Below are positions 7,383-17,302 of a stretch of DNA of 64,000 nucleotides, piece by piece. Position numbers and translations under genes: made by a program. The stretch's first letter is position 1; each line of letters opens with the position of its first letter. The notes below the pieces were generated by a model. That model saw only the letters and a program-made list of their open reading frames with translations, was not told the origin of the DNA and did not search any database. The stretch is from assembly GCF_010994375.1 (NCBI RefSeq), contig NZ_WHMA01000003.1:124001-188000 (forward strand), read 5' to 3'. The DNA comes from Halomonas sp. NO4 (lineage in GTDB: Bacteria; Pseudomonadota; Gammaproteobacteria; Pseudomonadales; Halomonadaceae).

Positions 7383-9376
7383 GCGCCCACCCCCTCGCCA
7401 ACCGCGCGACCGAGGGGTGCGTCGGCAGCGGCCGGTGCGCGCCGGCGCAGTCGGTAGCGCTTGTCGGCAGCGGCCAGCAGGCCGCCCAGCGCCATCAGCA
7501 GCGCGCCGCTCCACATCCAGGCCATGTAGGGCTTGTAGTAGAGCCGCAGGCTCCAGGCCTCGCCCTCCAGGCGCTCGCCCAGCGAGACGTAGATATCGCG
7601 CGTCGCCGCGCGATGCAGCGAGGCCTGATTCATGGGGTTGTCGGGCTGGGTGTCGTAGTAGCGCCGCTGGGGCACGAGCGTGGCCACCGGCCGGCCGTCG
7701 CGGGTCACCGTCAGCGTCGCCTGGTCGGCCTCGTAGTTGGAGCCCGCGACCAGGGAGACGCTCTCCATGCGGAAGTCATAACCGGCGACCGTGGCTCTCT
7801 CGCCGGGCGCCAGGCGCACGTCGCGCTCCACCTCGTAGCTCTTGACCATGGCGATGGCCACCACCACCAGCGCGAGTCCCACATGGGCCAGGTGCATGCC
7901 CAGGAAGGCTGGCCGGGTGACGCGCCTGATCCGCGTGTCGAGCGGCTGGCGCCCACTGCCCAGCCGCTTGCGAATGTCGAGCAGCGCGGTGGCGACGATC
8001 CACACGGCGAGCATCAGCGCGAGCGAGGTGAGCGGGTGCCAGGTGCCCATGGCCAGCGGCCAGAGCCCGCCCAGCACCACGCTGACGGCGGCCACGCCGC
8101 GCAGCTCGCGCAGGGTGGTCGCGGGGCTCGCCTGCTTCCAGGCCACCGTGGGGCCGAGGCCGACCAGCAGCAGCAGCGGCAGCATCAAGGGAGTGAAGAC
8201 GGTATCGAAGAAGGGCGGGCCCACCGAGATCTTGCCCAGCCCCAGGGCGCTGAGCACCAGGGGGTAGAGGGTGCCGATGAACACCACTGCGCAGGCCACC
8301 GTCAGCAGGACATTGTTGGCGAGCAGCAGCGACTCCCGCGAGTAGGCGCCGAAGGCGCCGCCCAGCCCCACCTTGGGGGCGCGCCAGGCGTAGAGCGACA
8401 GCGCGCCGAGCAGGGTCAGCGCCAGCAGGCCGAGCAGGAAGACGCCGCGTTGCGGGTCGGTGGCAAAGGCGTGCACCGAGGTGATCACCCCGGAGCGTAC
8501 GATGAAGGTGCCCAGCACGGTGAGCGCGAAGGTGAGGATGGCGAGCATCAGCGTCCACACCTTGAAGCCGCCGCGCTTCTCGGTCACCGCCAGGGAGTGG
8601 ATCAGCGCGGTGGCGGTCAGCCAGGGCAGGAAGGAGGCGTTCTCCACCGGGTCCCAGAACCACCAGCCGCCCCAGCCCAGCTCGTAGTAGGCCCACCAGG
8701 CGCCCACGGCGATGCCCAGGGTGAGGAACACCCAGGCCACCGTGGTCCAGGGCCGCGACCAGCGCGCCCAGGCGGCGTCGAGGCGGCCGCCGAGCAGCGC
8801 CGCGATGGCCAGGGCGAACACCACTGCCGTGCCCACGTAGCCCATGTAGAGCAGCGGCGGGTGCAGGATCATGCCCGGGTCCTGGAGCAGCGGGTTCATG
8901 CCGCGGCCGTCGGCGGGGCCGGGCACGATGCGACCGAAGGGGTTGGAGGTGAACAGCGTGAAGGCGATGAAGCCCACCGAGACCAGCCCCAGCACGCCCA
9001 GCACCCGGGCCAGCATCTCCCGCGGCAGGGCGCGACTGAAGACCGCCACGGCCAGGCCCCAGCCGCCCAGGATCAGCGCCCAGAGCAGCATGGAGCCCTC
9101 GTGGCCGCCCCACACCGCCGTGAGGCGGTAGAGCAGCGGCTGGGAGAGGCTCGACTGGCTCGCCACGTAGCGCACCGAGAAGTCGCTGACCACGAAGGCC
9201 CAGGTCAGCATCGCATAGCTGGCGGCCAGAAAGACGAACTGGCCGGTGGCCAGGAAACGCCCCGAGCGCATCAGCCGGCGATCGCCGCACTGGGCACCCA
9301 GCAGGGGCAGCACGCCCTGCAGCACCGCCAGGCACAGCGCCAGGATCAGGGCAAAGTTGCCGAGTTCGGCCACCAT
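7379..9376 (-). CDS. ccmF: haem lyase subunit CcmF
   Basis: A polytopic membrane protein of 665 residues, the usual CcmF length. It carries the WWD haem-handling domain (WGGWWFWDPVENASFLPW) and many membrane helices. CcmF and CcmH attach haem covalently to apocytochrome c. The start chosen is the ATG at 9376 (MVAELGNF); an upstream in-frame ATG at 9400 would add eight residues (MPAGGGPS) not typical of the family. It is the first gene of ccmFGHI-dnr. The partner genes ccmABCDE are not in the window, so the maturation system is split. Confidence 0.95.
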   Translation of the reverse strand: MVAELGNFALILALCLAVLQGVLPLLGAQCGDRRLMRSGRFLATGQFVFLAASYAMLTWAFVVSDFSVRYVASQSSLSQPLLYRLTAVWGGHEGSMLLWALILGGWGLAVAVFSRALPREMLARVLGVLGLVSVGFIAFTLFTSNPFGRIVPGPADGRGMNPLLQDPGMILHPPLLYMGYVGTAVVFALAIAALLGGRLDAAWARWSRPWTTVAWVFLTLGIAVGAWWAYYELGWGGWWFWDPVENASFLPWLTATALIHSLAVTEKRGGFKVWTLMLAILTFALTVLGTFIVRSGVITSVHAFATDPQRGVFLLGLLALTLLGALSLYAWRAPKVGLGGAFGAYSRESLLLANNVLLTVACAVVFIGTLYPLVLSALGLGKISVGPPFFDTVFTPLMLPLLLLVGLGPTVAWKQASPATTLRELRGVAAVSVVLGGLWPLAMGTWHPLTSLALMLAVWIVATALLDIRKRLGSGRQPLDTRIRRVTRPAFLGMHLAHVGLALVVVAIAMVKSYEVERDVRLAPGERATVAGYDFRMESVSLVAGSNYEADQATLTVTRDGRPVATLVPQRRYYDTQPDNPMNQASLHRAATRDIYVSLGERLEGEAWSLRLYYKPYMAWMWSGALLMALGGLLAAADKRYRLRRRAPAAADAPLGRAVGEGVGA

Positions 9377-9676
9377 GGATGGACCACCTCCTGCCGGCAT
9401 CGGCGCCGTTGGGCGCCGCGACCGGACGCATCGGGTCGGGAATCGTCGGGGGCGAGCGCCCGCGACAGGCGGGCGACTCGACCGGCATACCGCGATGGTC
9501 CGGCGAACGGGCGATAAAATCCATACTGGATACCTCTTTTCCCGCGCCCCTTGTGACCCAGGTCAAAGTCACCCGGCGGCGCCCCGCAGGGCGCCTGGAG
9601 AGGGCCGCTCCCACGCCTGACAAGCCGACGCCCAGGCCGTAAGCTGACCCCCTCACCACCGCCAAGGAGCCCGACC
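9377..9676. promoter_or_regulatory. divergent control region between ccmF and ppiA
   Basis: This 300-base stretch has no gene of its own. It holds a Dnr/Fnr-type box at 9553-9566 and, on the minus strand, a plausible -10 (CAGTAT, 9528-9523) at the right distance below it for ccmF. The left part (9400-9510) is GC-rich with no other clear signal. The ppiA ribosome-binding site (AAGGAG) lies at 9663-9668. Confidence 0.6.
9553..9566 (-). promoter_or_regulatory. Dnr/Fnr-type box upstream of ccmF
   Basis: On the minus strand the site reads TTGAC-CTGG-GTCAC, one base from the perfect TTGAC-N4-GTCAA box present before nirS. An activator at -41.5 would start transcription near 9518, with CAGTAT as the -10 element. 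This predicts that ccmFGHI and the dnr gene are induced with nirS. Confidence 0.7.
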
Positions 9677-10249
9677 GTGCTGAAACCTACCCTGCTGCCC
9701 CTGCTCGTGGCCGCCGCCCTGCCGCTGACGGCCGGCGCCGACAGCGACGCCGCCGACGTCACCCTGCACACCAGCCACGGCGAGATCGCCATCGAGCTGT
9801 TCCAGGCCGAGGCCCCGCAGAGCGTCAACAACTTCCTCACCTACGTGCAGGAGGGGCACTACGACGGCACCCTCTTCCACCGCGTGATCGAGGGGTTCAT
9901 GATCCAGGGCGGCGGTTTCGACTCCGACTTCCGCCAGAAGCCGACCCGCGACCCCATCACCAACGAGGCCGACAACGGCCTCTCCAACGATCGCGGCACC
10001 CTGGCCATGGCGCGCACCGGCACCCCCCACTCCGCCACCGCCCAGTTCTTCATCAACGTCGCCGACAACGCCTTCCTCGATCACCAGAGCAAGGCCTCCG
10101 GCCAGACCTGGGGCTATGCGGTGTTCGGCCGCGTGGTCGAGGGCATGGAGGTGGTCGAGGCAATCGAGACGCTGCCCACGGGCAATCGTGGCCCCTTCCA
10201 GGACGTGCCGGACGAGACAGTGGTGATCGAGCGCGCCGAGATCCATTGA
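9677..10249 (+). CDS. ppiA: periplasmic peptidyl-prolyl cis-trans isomerase (cyclophilin)
   Basis: A cyclophilin of 190 residues with an N-terminal signal peptide (about 1-20). Family motifs are clear: [20 protein letters not shown] with the catalytic Arg, GFMIQGGGF, and the [10 protein letters not shown] stretch. It catalyses proline isomerisation during folding in the periplasm, as PpiA does. AAGGAG sits eight bases before the ATG. It is a single gene, divergent from ccmF and closed by a hairpin. Confidence 0.9.
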   Translation: MLKPTLLPLLVAAALPLTAGADSDAADVTLHTSHGEIAIELFQAEAPQSVNNFLTYVQEGHYDGTLFHRVIEGFMIQGGGFDSDFRQKPTRDPITNEADNGLSNDRGTLAMARTGTPHSATAQFFINVADNAFLDHQSKASGQTWGYAVFGRVVEGMEVVEAIETLPTGNRGPFQDVPDETVVIERAEIH

Positions 10250-10268
10250 ACGGGCGCCCCAACGACGT

Positions 10269-10296
10269 CGCCCCGCCTCCCGAAGGTGGCGGGGCG
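10269..10296. terminator. bidirectional hairpin between ppiA and vanZ-like gene
   Basis: A 9-bp stem CGCCCCGCC / GGCGGGGCG (10269-10277 and 10288-10296), extended inward past a T-T mismatch by CC/GG around a CGAA loop. It lies between the convergent ppiA and vanZ-like genes, 19 bases after the ppiA stop. There is no strong T-run on either side. Confidence 0.6.
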
Positions 10297-10318
10297 CCGA
10301 TGGTTGTTGAGGCGGACG

Positions 10319-10693
10319 CTAGGACAGCCTGAGGTAGCGCCGCAGGCCCCCCAGCAGCAGCACCGCGACACCGGCTCCCAGGGCGTTGGCGAGGATATCG
10401 GCCACGTCGCCGCCACTGCGTCCCGGCACCCACACCTGGGCGAACTCGATGAGCGTGCCGAAGAGCAACGCGGCGAGGAATGCCAGCGGCAGGCGCAGGC
10501 CGGCCAGGGCGGCGAGCCCGGCAAGCCCCGAGTAGCCGATGAAGTGGTTGGCCTTGTCCCAGGGCAGGCGACTGGGCATCTCGCTGCCGGGCGCGAGGCT
10601 GCCCAGGGCAATGACCAGGGCGGCGAGCACGGCCAGCGCCGCCCAGAGGCGGCGCCGGTCGTGCCAGCGGACAAGCCGGTCCGACTCAGACAC
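10319..10693 (-). CDS. VanZ-like membrane protein
   Basis: A 124-residue protein with about four membrane helices and the VanZ-type signatures [15 protein letters not shown] and [28 protein letters not shown]. VanZ-fold proteins are small integral membrane proteins; outside vancomycin resistance their role is mostly unknown. It begins with GTG at 10693 and overlaps the hemE stop by eight bases, so translation is probably coupled to hemE. No functional tie to haem synthesis is evident. Confidence 0.8.
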   Translation of the reverse strand: MSESDRLVRWHDRRRLWAALAVLAALVIALGSLAPGSEMPSRLPWDKANHFIGYSGLAGLAALAGLRLPLAFLAALLFGTLIEFAQVWVPGRSGGDVADILANALGAGVAVLLLGGLRRYLRLS

Positions 10694-11768
10694 TGGCGTG
10701 CTGGATGGCGCGATGGAAATGGGGACTCAGCTCGTGCAGCGCCTCCATGAAGGCGGTGACGTTATCCGGGTCGGTGAACTGGCTGATGCCGTGGCCCAGG
10801 TTGAAGACATGCCCCGGCCCGTGGCCGTAGCTGTCGAGGATGCGCGCCACCTCGGCACGGATCGCCGCCGGCCGGGCGAAGAGCACGTTGGGGTCGAGGT
10901 TGCCCTGCAGCGCCACCTTGTGGCCCACCCGCTCGCGGGCATCGGCCAGCTCGGTGGTCCAGTCCAGCCCCACGGCGTCGGGGCCGGCCAGGGCGATGTC
11001 CTCCAGCCACTGGCCGCCGTTCTTGGTGAACAGGATCACCGGCACGCGCCTGCCGTCCTGCTCGCGGATCAGCCCGGCGACGATCTGCTCCATGTAGCGC
11101 AGCGAGAACTCCAGGTAGGCCGGGGTGGAGAGCGCCCCGCCCCAGGTGTCGAAGATCTGTACCGCCTGGGCCCCGGCGCGAATCTGGGCATTGAGGTAGT
11201 CGGTGACCGCCGTGGCCAGGGTATCGAGCAGGTCGTGCATCACGCTCGGCGTGTCGTAGAGCATGCTCTTGACGTGGCGGAAGTCCTTGCTCGAGGCGCC
11301 CTCGACCATGTAGGTGGCGAGCGTCCAGGGGCTGCCGGAGAAGCCGATCAGCGGCACCCGGCCGTTCAGCTCGCGGCGGATGGTCGACACCGCACGCATC
11401 ACGTAGTCCAGGTCGCGCTCGGCGTCGGGCGCACTGAGCGCGGCGACATCCTCGGCCGTGCGCACTGGTTTGCGAAACTTGGGTCCTTCGCCGGTCTCGA
11501 AGTAGAGCCCCAGCCCCATGGCATCGGGAATCGTCAGGATGTCCGAGAAGAGAATGGCGGCATCCAGCGGGTAGCGCTCCAGCGGCTGCAGGGTGACCTC
11601 GCAGGCCAGGTCGTGGTTGCGACACAGATCCATGAAGCTGCCGGCCTCGGCCCGGGTGGCACGATACTCCGGCAGGTAGCGGCCGGCCTGGCGCATCATC
11701 CAGACCGGCGTGCGGTCAACGGGTTGACGCGCCAGAGCGCGCAGAAAGCGGTCGTTCTTGAGTTCCAT
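10686..11768 (-). CDS. hemE: uroporphyrinogen decarboxylase HemE
   Basis: HemE converts uroporphyrinogen III to coproporphyrinogen III in cytoplasmic haem synthesis. The 360-residue product starts [11 protein letters not shown] and has [18 protein letters not shown] with the catalytic Arg pair, the substrate loop [10 protein letters not shown], the conserved [13 protein letters not shown] and C-terminal GNLDPNVL and FNLGHGI. Length matches the family (about 354). The ATG at 11768 was chosen because it aligns with the usual N-terminus; longer frames are unsupported. Haem supply matters for the c- and d1-type cytochromes in this window, but a control link is not proven. Confidence 0.97.
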   Translation of the reverse strand: MELKNDRFLRALARQPVDRTPVWMMRQAGRYLPEYRATRAEAGSFMDLCRNHDLACEVTLQPLERYPLDAAILFSDILTIPDAMGLGLYFETGEGPKFRKPVRTAEDVAALSAPDAERDLDYVMRAVSTIRRELNGRVPLIGFSGSPWTLATYMVEGASSKDFRHVKSMLYDTPSVMHDLLDTLATAVTDYLNAQIRAGAQAVQIFDTWGGALSTPAYLEFSLRYMEQIVAGLIREQDGRRVPVILFTKNGGQWLEDIALAGPDAVGLDWTTELADARERVGHKVALQGNLDPNVLFARPAAIRAEVARILDSYGHGPGHVFNLGHGISQFTDPDNVTAFMEALHELSPHFHRAIQHASV

Positions 11769-11937
11769 GCAGGCGGTCATCCACAGGAAATGTCGCGACA
11801 TTGTAGCGCATCGTTCGGCGCCCGGCTTGACCGAGGCCAAGGTCGGCGCCTTGCGCGGGCCGTGAGCCCGGCCGGCGTTCCTGCTAGAATGGCGGGTCTG
11901 TCTCCGGCAGCGCCGTGGTCTTTCACCGAGGTACCCC

Positions 11938-12573
11938 GTGACGATTCGATTCATCGCCGCCTCCCGGCTGCCCACTCCCTGGGCGACGTTCACCATGCAT
12001 GGCTTCGAGGACGAGGCCACCGGCAAGGACCATATCGCCCTGACGCTCGGCGACGTGGCCGACGGCGAGGCGGTGCTGGGGCGGGTGCACTCGGAGTGCC
12101 TGACCGGCGACGCCCTCTTCTCCATGCGCTGCGACTGCGGCTACCAGCTGCAGGAGGCGCTCAAGCGCATCGCCGACGAAGGGCGCGGGGTGCTGCTCTA
12201 CCTGCGCCAGGAGGGGCGCGGCATCGGCCTGCTCAACAAGATCCGCGCCTACCACCTGCAGGACCAGGGCGCCGACACCGTGGAGGCCAACGAGCAGCTC
12301 GGCTTCGGCGCCGACCTGCGCCGCTACGACCTCTGCGTGCCCATGCTCGCGCACCTGGGCGTCGCCGCCCTGCGCCTGATGACCAACAACCCGCGCAAGG
12401 TCGCCGCCCTGACCGACGCCGGCGTCAGCGTGACCGAACGCGTGCCGCTCACCACCGGCCTCAACCCGCACAACGAGCAGTACCTCTCCACCAAGGCCGG
12501 CAAGCTCGGCCACATGATGGCGCTGGGCGACTTCACCCAGGCCAGCGACGTGGACATCGAGCGCAAGCCCTGA
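11938..12573 (+). CDS. ribA: GTP cyclohydrolase II RibA
   Basis: RibA opens GTP in the first step of riboflavin synthesis. The 211-residue stand-alone enzyme has the zinc cysteines Cys54, Cys65 and Cys67 ([20 protein letters not shown]), the catalytic segment [14 protein letters not shown] and the GTP-binding stretch [10 protein letters not shown]. It starts with GTG at 11938. A likely -10 (TAGAAT, 11885-11890) lies about 50 bases upstream. It diverges from hemE. Confidence 0.96.
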   Translation: MTIRFIAASRLPTPWATFTMHGFEDEATGKDHIALTLGDVADGEAVLGRVHSECLTGDALFSMRCDCGYQLQEALKRIADEGRGVLLYLRQEGRGIGLLNKIRAYHLQDQGADTVEANEQLGFGADLRRYDLCVPMLAHLGVAALRLMTNNPRKVAALTDAGVSVTERVPLTTGLNPHNEQYLSTKAGKLGHMMALGDFTQASDVDIERKP

Positions 12574-12669
12574 CCCGTGACAGGAACCGTTCTCAGTTCA
12601 GCGTGTCGATAAGGAATTGGGCGCGTGACGGCGCGCCAATCCGGGGACGACGGCCGAAGGAGTTCGGGC

Positions 12670-13341
12670 ATGGGCAAGTGCGACAGCGCGGCGGGGCACG
12701 ATTTCTCGCGGGCAGAGGAGCTGCTGCACAGCGTCAGCCACGGCATCGGCGCCGGCCTGAGCCTCGCCGGCATGGTGGTACTGCTGGTGCTGGCGAGCCT
12801 CGCCGCACAGGTCGATCCCTGGAAACTGGTCGGCATCAGCCTCTACGGCACCACCCTGGTGCTGCTCTACACCGCCTCCACCCTCTACCACAGCTTTCGC
12901 CGCCCCGATCTCCGGCGGCTGTTCCAGCTGTTCGACCACTGCGCCATCTACCTGCTGATCGCCGGCACCTACACGCCCTTCCTGCTCGTCAACCTGCGCG
13001 GCCCGGTCGGCTGGAGCCTGCTGGCCGCCGTGTGGGGGCTGGCGCTGTGCGGCATCGCTTGCAAGCTCGCCTGGCCACAGCGCTTCGGCGCCCTGCGCGT
13101 CGGCATCTACCTGGTGATGGGCTGGCTGGTCGTGGTGGCCGGCGACGAGCTGGCGGCCCGGCTCTCCCCCGTGGGTATCGCCCTGCTGGTGGCCGGGGGG
13201 ATCACTTACACCCTGGGCGTGCTCTTCTATGCCGTGCGGGCGATCCCCTTCAACCACGCCATCTGGCACCTGTTCGTGCTCGGCGGCAGCACCTGCCACT
13301 ACTTCGCCATCTACACCGCCGTGCTGCCCTACCCAGCCTGA
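12670..13341 (+). CDS. hemolysin III / TrhA-family membrane protein
   Basis: A polytopic membrane protein of 223 residues with about seven helices. The family motifs are present: ELLHSVSHGIGAGL (conserved first-helix Ser-His), STLYHSFRR, FDHCAIYLLIAGTYTPFLL and the C-terminal FNHAIWHLFVLGGSTCHYFA, whose His residues are thought to bind metal. Bacterial members (YqfA/TrhA) affect membrane lipid balance; haemolysis is not established for most. GAAGGAG seven bases before the ATG at 12670 decides this start over an upstream GTG at 12625. Confidence 0.88.
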   Translation: MGKCDSAAGHDFSRAEELLHSVSHGIGAGLSLAGMVVLLVLASLAAQVDPWKLVGISLYGTTLVLLYTASTLYHSFRRPDLRRLFQLFDHCAIYLLIAGTYTPFLLVNLRGPVGWSLLAAVWGLALCGIACKLAWPQRFGALRVGIYLVMGWLVVVAGDELAARLSPVGIALLVAGGITYTLGVLFYAVRAIPFNHAIWHLFVLGGSTCHYFAIYTAVLPYPA

Positions 13342-13358
13342 GGCGAGCCGCGGCCGTC

Positions 13359-14120
13359 TCAGGCGGCACGGGCCTGGCGGATGCGCTCGTAGGCGTTGCC
13401 GATCTCGCTGGTACGCTGCTGGGCGACCTCGCGCATGCTCTCGGGCAGGCCCTTGCCGGCCAGCTTGTCGGGGTGGTTCTGGCTCATCAGGCGGCGATAG
13501 GCCTTCTTGATCTCTGCATCGCTGGCATCCCGCTCGACGCCGAGCACCCGGTAGGCGTCGGCCAGGGCGGCTTCGCTGGCCCCGGTCGACTGGGCCTTCG
13601 CTCCGTGCAGCATGGCCTCGATCTGGGCGACTTCCGCTTCGCTGCACCCCAGCCCCTGGGCCACCCGCAGGATCATCTCGTGCTCGGCGGGGTGCAGCTC
13701 GCCATCGGCGGCGATCGCCGACAGCTGCACCTGCAGGAAGACCTGGCGCAGGGCCGGCTGGCCGCGGGTGAAGCGGCTCACCTCGGCGAGCTCGCCCTCC
13801 AGATCGAAATCAGAGGCGCGACCCCGCTGGAAGGCCGCTCGAGCCAGGTCGCGCTGCTCGCCCTGCAGGTGGAGCCGGTCGAACAGCGTCTCCGCCACGT
13901 CGAGTTCGTCGTCCGAGACCTGACCGTCCGCCTGGCACAGGCAGCCCATCACCGAGAACGCCGAGTTCAAGAAGCGCGACTGCGCCTGGTGCCGGGCATC
14001 GACCAGGGTCCGGCGTAGCCGGCGCCCCAACCACCAGCCCAGGCCACCGCCGACCAGCAACCCCAGCGGGCCGGCGATGACCAGCCCCAGCAGCGCACCC
14101 AGCAACATGAGAAACAGCAT
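13359..14120 (-). CDS. djlA: membrane-anchored DnaJ-like co-chaperone DjlA
   Basis: This 253-residue protein has the DjlA order: one N-terminal membrane segment with a Gly-rich face (about 5-32), a TerB-like acidic helical domain (about 50-165, QADGQVSDDELDVAE and IAADGELHPAEHEMI) and a C-terminal J domain (about 188-253) with the essential HPD in QNHPDKLAG. DjlA stimulates DnaK at the inner membrane. It is convergent with the TrhA-like gene (17-base gap) and lies just downstream of dxs. Confidence 0.93.
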   Translation of the reverse strand: MLFLMLLGALLGLVIAGPLGLLVGGGLGWWLGRRLRRTLVDARHQAQSRFLNSAFSVMGCLCQADGQVSDDELDVAETLFDRLHLQGEQRDLARAAFQRGRASDFDLEGELAEVSRFTRGQPALRQVFLQVQLSAIAADGELHPAEHEMILRVAQGLGCSEAEVAQIEAMLHGAKAQSTGASEAALADAYRVLGVERDASDAEIKKAYRRLMSQNHPDKLAGKGLPESMREVAQQRTSEIGNAYERIRQARAA

Positions 14121-14151
14121 GACAGCCTCGCTATGCGGACAAGTGAAAGGC

Positions 14152-16122
14152 TCAGCGCGCGCCGCCGGCCAGGCGGGCGCGAATCGACGCCTCGATGCCG
14201 TCGGCGTCCAGGCCGCAGTCGGCCAGCAGCTCCGCCGGCTTGCCGTGCTCGACGAAGGCGTCGGGCAGGCCGAGGTGGAGCAGCGCCACCTGCACGCCCT
14301 CGGCGGCCAGCAACTCGCCCACTGCGCTGCCGGCGCCGCCGGCCACCACGTTCTCCTCCAGCGTCACCAGCAGGTCGTGGCCGTCGGCGGCGGCGAGCAC
14401 CGCTTCCCGGTCGAGCGGCTTCACCGAGCGCATGTTGAGATGGCTGGCATCGAGGCGCTCGGCGACCTCGGCGGCCGGGCCGTTGAGGCTGCCGAAGGCG
14501 AGCAGGGCCACCCGCGGGCCACCCTTGCCGCCCTCGCGCCGCCACTCGGCCCGGCCGATCGGAAGCGCCTCCAAGTGCTCGGGAATCGCCACCCCCGGGC
14601 CGGTACCTCGAGGGTAGCGCACCGCCGCCGGGCCGGGATGGTGATAGGCGGCACTGAGCATGGCGCGGCACTCCGCCTCGTCGGCCGGCGCCAGCACCAC
14701 CATCCCCGGCACGCAGCGCAGGTAGCTGAGATCCAGGGCGCCGTGGTGGGTGGGGCCGTCCTCGCCGACCAGGCCGGCGCGGTCGAGGGCGAAGGTGACG
14801 TCGAGCCCCTGCACCGCCACGTCGTGGATCAGCTGGTCGTAGCCGCGCTGCAGGAAGGTGGAGTAGATCGCCACCACCGGCTTCATCGCCTCGCAAGCGA
14901 GGCCCGCGGCCAGCGTCACCGCGTGCTGCTCGGCGATGGCCACATCGAAGTAGCGCTCCGGGTACTCCCGGGAGAAGCGCACCAGGTCGGAACCCTCGCG
15001 CATCGCCGGGGTGATGCCGATCAGCCGCGCATCGGCGGCGGCCATGTCGCACAGCCAGTCGCCGAAGACGTTGCAATACTTGCGCGGTTTCGGGCGCATG
15101 GAATCGTTGCGCGGCTTCGGCTTGGCCTCCTGCGCGGCCTCAGGCTTGAGCGGCGGCGGGGTGGCACCCTGCTTGGCCGGCTCGCTCTTTTCCAGCTTGG
15201 TGATGGCGTGATAGCCGATGGGGTCGGCCTCAGCGGGCAGAAAGCCGCGCCCCTTGCAGGTCTTGACGTGCAGGAACTGCGGCCCCTCCAGGTCGCGGAT
15301 ATTGCGCAGCGTCTGGGCCAGGGTGGGCAGGTCGTGGCCGTCGATGGGCCCGATGTAGTTGAACCCCATCTCCTCGAAGAGCGTGGCCGGGCTGACCATG
15401 CCCTTCATGTGCTCCTCGGTGCGCCGGGCCAGCTCCAGGGCGCCGGGCAGGTGGGCCAGCACCTTCTTGCTCTCCTCGCGCATGGCGAGGTAGGGCTTGC
15501 TGGAGAGGATGTTGGCCAGGTAGCTGGCGATGCCGCCGACGTTCTCGGAGATCGACATCTCGTTGTCGTTGAGCACCACCAGCAGGTTGGCGTCGACGTG
15601 GCCGGCATGGGCGAGCGCCTCGAAGGCCATGCCCGCGGTGAGCGCGCCGTCGCCGATCACCGCGCAGACGCGGCGCTTCTCGTCGCGGGTACGCGCGGCC
15701 AGCGCCATGCCCAGGGCCGCCGAAATCGAGGTGCTGGAGTGGCCCACCCCGAAGGTGTCGTACTCCGATTCGGCGCGCCGCGGGAAGGCCGCCAGGCCGC
15801 CGTGCTGGCGAATGGTGGTCATCGCCTCGCGACGCCCGGTGAGGATCTTGTGCGGATAGGCCTGGTGACCCACGTCCCACACCAACCGGTCGTGGGGCGT
15901 CTCGAAGGCATGGTGCAGGGCGACGGTGAGCTCGACCACGCCCAGCCCGGCGCCGAAGTGGCCGCCCGAAACGCCGACGCTGTAGAGCAGGTAGGCGCGC
16001 AGCTCGTCGGCCACCTGGAGCAGCTGGGCGGTGGTCATCGCGCGCAGCGCCGCCGGGGTATCCAGGGTGTCGAGCAGCGGCGTGTGCGGGCGCTCGGCGG
16101 GGATGTCGTCGTAGAGCTTCAT
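14152..16122 (-). CDS. dxs: 1-deoxy-D-xylulose-5-phosphate synthase Dxs
   Basis: Dxs condenses pyruvate with glyceraldehyde 3-phosphate using thiamin diphosphate, the first step of the MEP isoprenoid pathway. The 656-residue protein shows the cofactor motif [16 protein letters not shown] followed by LNDNEMSIS, the catalytic His in [13 protein letters not shown] and the C-terminal [19 protein letters not shown] charged spacer near residues 325-345 (rich in Glu, Ala, Lys and Pro) is slightly longer than usual. It is third in the conserved operon xseB-ispA-dxs, 15 bases after ispA. Confidence 0.97.
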   Translation of the reverse strand: MKLYDDIPAERPHTPLLDTLDTPAALRAMTTAQLLQVADELRAYLLYSVGVSGGHFGAGLGVVELTVALHHAFETPHDRLVWDVGHQAYPHKILTGRREAMTTIRQHGGLAAFPRRAESEYDTFGVGHSSTSISAALGMALAARTRDEKRRVCAVIGDGALTAGMAFEALAHAGHVDANLLVVLNDNEMSISENVGGIASYLANILSSKPYLAMREESKKVLAHLPGALELARRTEEHMKGMVSPATLFEEMGFNYIGPIDGHDLPTLAQTLRNIRDLEGPQFLHVKTCKGRGFLPAEADPIGYHAITKLEKSEPAKQGATPPPLKPEAAQEAKPKPRNDSMRPKPRKYCNVFGDWLCDMAAADARLIGITPAMREGSDLVRFSREYPERYFDVAIAEQHAVTLAAGLACEAMKPVVAIYSTFLQRGYDQLIHDVAVQGLDVTFALDRAGLVGEDGPTHHGALDLSYLRCVPGMVVLAPADEAECRAMLSAAYHHPGPAAVRYPRGTGPGVAIPEHLEALPIGRAEWRREGGKGGPRVALLAFGSLNGPAAEVAERLDASHLNMRSVKPLDREAVLAAADGHDLLVTLEENVVAGGAGSAVGELLAAEGVQVALLHLGLPDAFVEHGKPAELLADCGLDADGIEASIRARLAGGAR

Positions 16123-16137
16123 GGATGCCCTGTGGAG

Positions 16138-17022
16138 TCAGTGGTCACGTTCGATCATGTAGCGGGCCAGTTCCGCCAGCGGGGCGGCGGCATCGCCCAG
16201 AGTGGCCAGGGTGGCGACGGCCTCCTCGACCAGCTCCACGGCCCGGGCGCGAGCGCCCTCGAGCCCCAGCAGGCTCGGGTAGGTGGGCTTGTGGCGCGCC
16301 GCATCGGCCCCGGAGGCCTTGCCCAGGGTGCCGGTATCACCGGCCACGTCGAGCACGTCGTCATGGATCTGGAAGGCCAGGCCGATGGCCGCGGCGTAGC
16401 GGTCCAGGGCCGCCACGCGGGGGTCGCTCGCCGCGACCGCGGTCAACGCCCCCAGCCGCACCGCGGCGCGGATCAGCGCCCCGGTCTTGTGGGCGTGCAC
16501 GCTGGCCAGCGCCTCGACGTCAGGGTGGCCGCCCACCGCGGCGAGGTCCAGCGCCTGGCCGCCCACCATGCCGTCGCGGCCGGCGGCCTCGGCCAGGACA
16601 CGCACCTGCGCCGGCAGGCGCGGATGGCCGGCGTCGGCCAGCACCTCGAAGGCGAGGCACTGCAGGGCGTCGCCGGCCAGGATTGCCGTGGCCTCGTCAT
16701 AGGCCCTATGCACCGTGGGCTGGCCGCGGCGCAGGTCGTCGTCGTCCATGGCCGGCAAGTCGTCGTGCACCAGCGAGTAGGCGTGGATCAGCTCCACGGC
16801 GGCGGCGGGGGCGTCGAGCGCCTCGTCGGCGGCACCCAGGGCGCGTCCGGCGAGGTACACCAGCACCGGGCGCAGGCGCTTGCCGCCCACCAGCAGGCCG
16901 TGGCGCATGGCGGCGTCGAGGCGGGGCGCCGGGGCCTGGCGCGCCTCGAACAGCCGCGCCAGGCAGGCATCCACCCGGGCGCGGTCGGCGGCCAGCCGGA
17001 CAGACAGCGAGTCAGCGTTCAC
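16138..17022 (-). CDS. ispA: farnesyl diphosphate synthase IspA
   Basis: A short-chain prenyl transferase of 294 residues with both Asp-rich motifs: HDDLPAMDDDDLRRG and FQIHDDVLDVAGD. It makes farnesyl diphosphate from IPP and DMAPP for ubiquinone and undecaprenyl phosphate. The start at 17022 overlaps the end of xseB by 11 bases, indicating coupled translation. Neighbouring dxs supplies the pathway. Confidence 0.96.
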   Translation of the reverse strand: MNADSLSVRLAADRARVDACLARLFEARQAPAPRLDAAMRHGLLVGGKRLRPVLVYLAGRALGAADEALDAPAAAVELIHAYSLVHDDLPAMDDDDLRRGQPTVHRAYDEATAILAGDALQCLAFEVLADAGHPRLPAQVRVLAEAAGRDGMVGGQALDLAAVGGHPDVEALASVHAHKTGALIRAAVRLGALTAVAASDPRVAALDRYAAAIGLAFQIHDDVLDVAGDTGTLGKASGADAARHKPTYPSLLGLEGARARAVELVEEAVATLATLGDAAAPLAELARYMIERDH

Positions 17023-17302
17023 CGTCGTCCTCCGCCGGGGGACCGAACGGCTCGAGGTCGACGCCGCCGTCGGCGCGCTCGGTCAGGGTGCGCACGCGCA
17101 GCTCGGCCTCGTCGAGGCGGCGCTGGGCATCGCGGGTCAGGCGCACGCCCTCCTCGAAGGCGGAAAGCGACCCTTCCAGCGACAGCTCGCCGGACTCCAG
17201 CTGCTCGACCAGCCGCTCTAGCCGCTCGACCGTGCCGGCGAAATCGGCGTCCGTCGCCTCGCCTGCCGTGGGCCCGGTGGACTGCTTGTCGTGGTCTGTC
17301 AT
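17012..17302 (-). CDS. xseB: exodeoxyribonuclease VII small subunit XseB
   Basis: This 96-residue protein contains the XseB helical signature (FAGTVERLERLVEQLESGEL with LEGSLSAFEEGVRL). It forms exonuclease VII with the large subunit XseA, not in the window. First gene of xseB-ispA-dxs; a TATACT -10 element is readable on the minus strand at 17359-17354. Confidence 0.95.
   Translation of the reverse strand: MTDHDKQSTGPTAGEATDADFAGTVERLERLVEQLESGELSLEGSLSAFEEGVRLTRDAQRRLDEAELRVRTLTERADGGVDLEPFGPPAEDDGER

Noticed and set aside
7613-9517. A 634-codon open frame on the plus strand opposite ccmF
   Set aside because: Mirror of ccmF codons; extreme His/Gln/Arg content and no recognisable domain.
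10539-14018. A 1159-codon open frame on the plus strand across hemE, ribA and djlA
   Set aside because: It is antisense to or out of frame with well-recognised genes, has low-complexity Arg/Gly/Ala-rich content and no family resemblance; GC-rich DNA gives such frames by codon bias.
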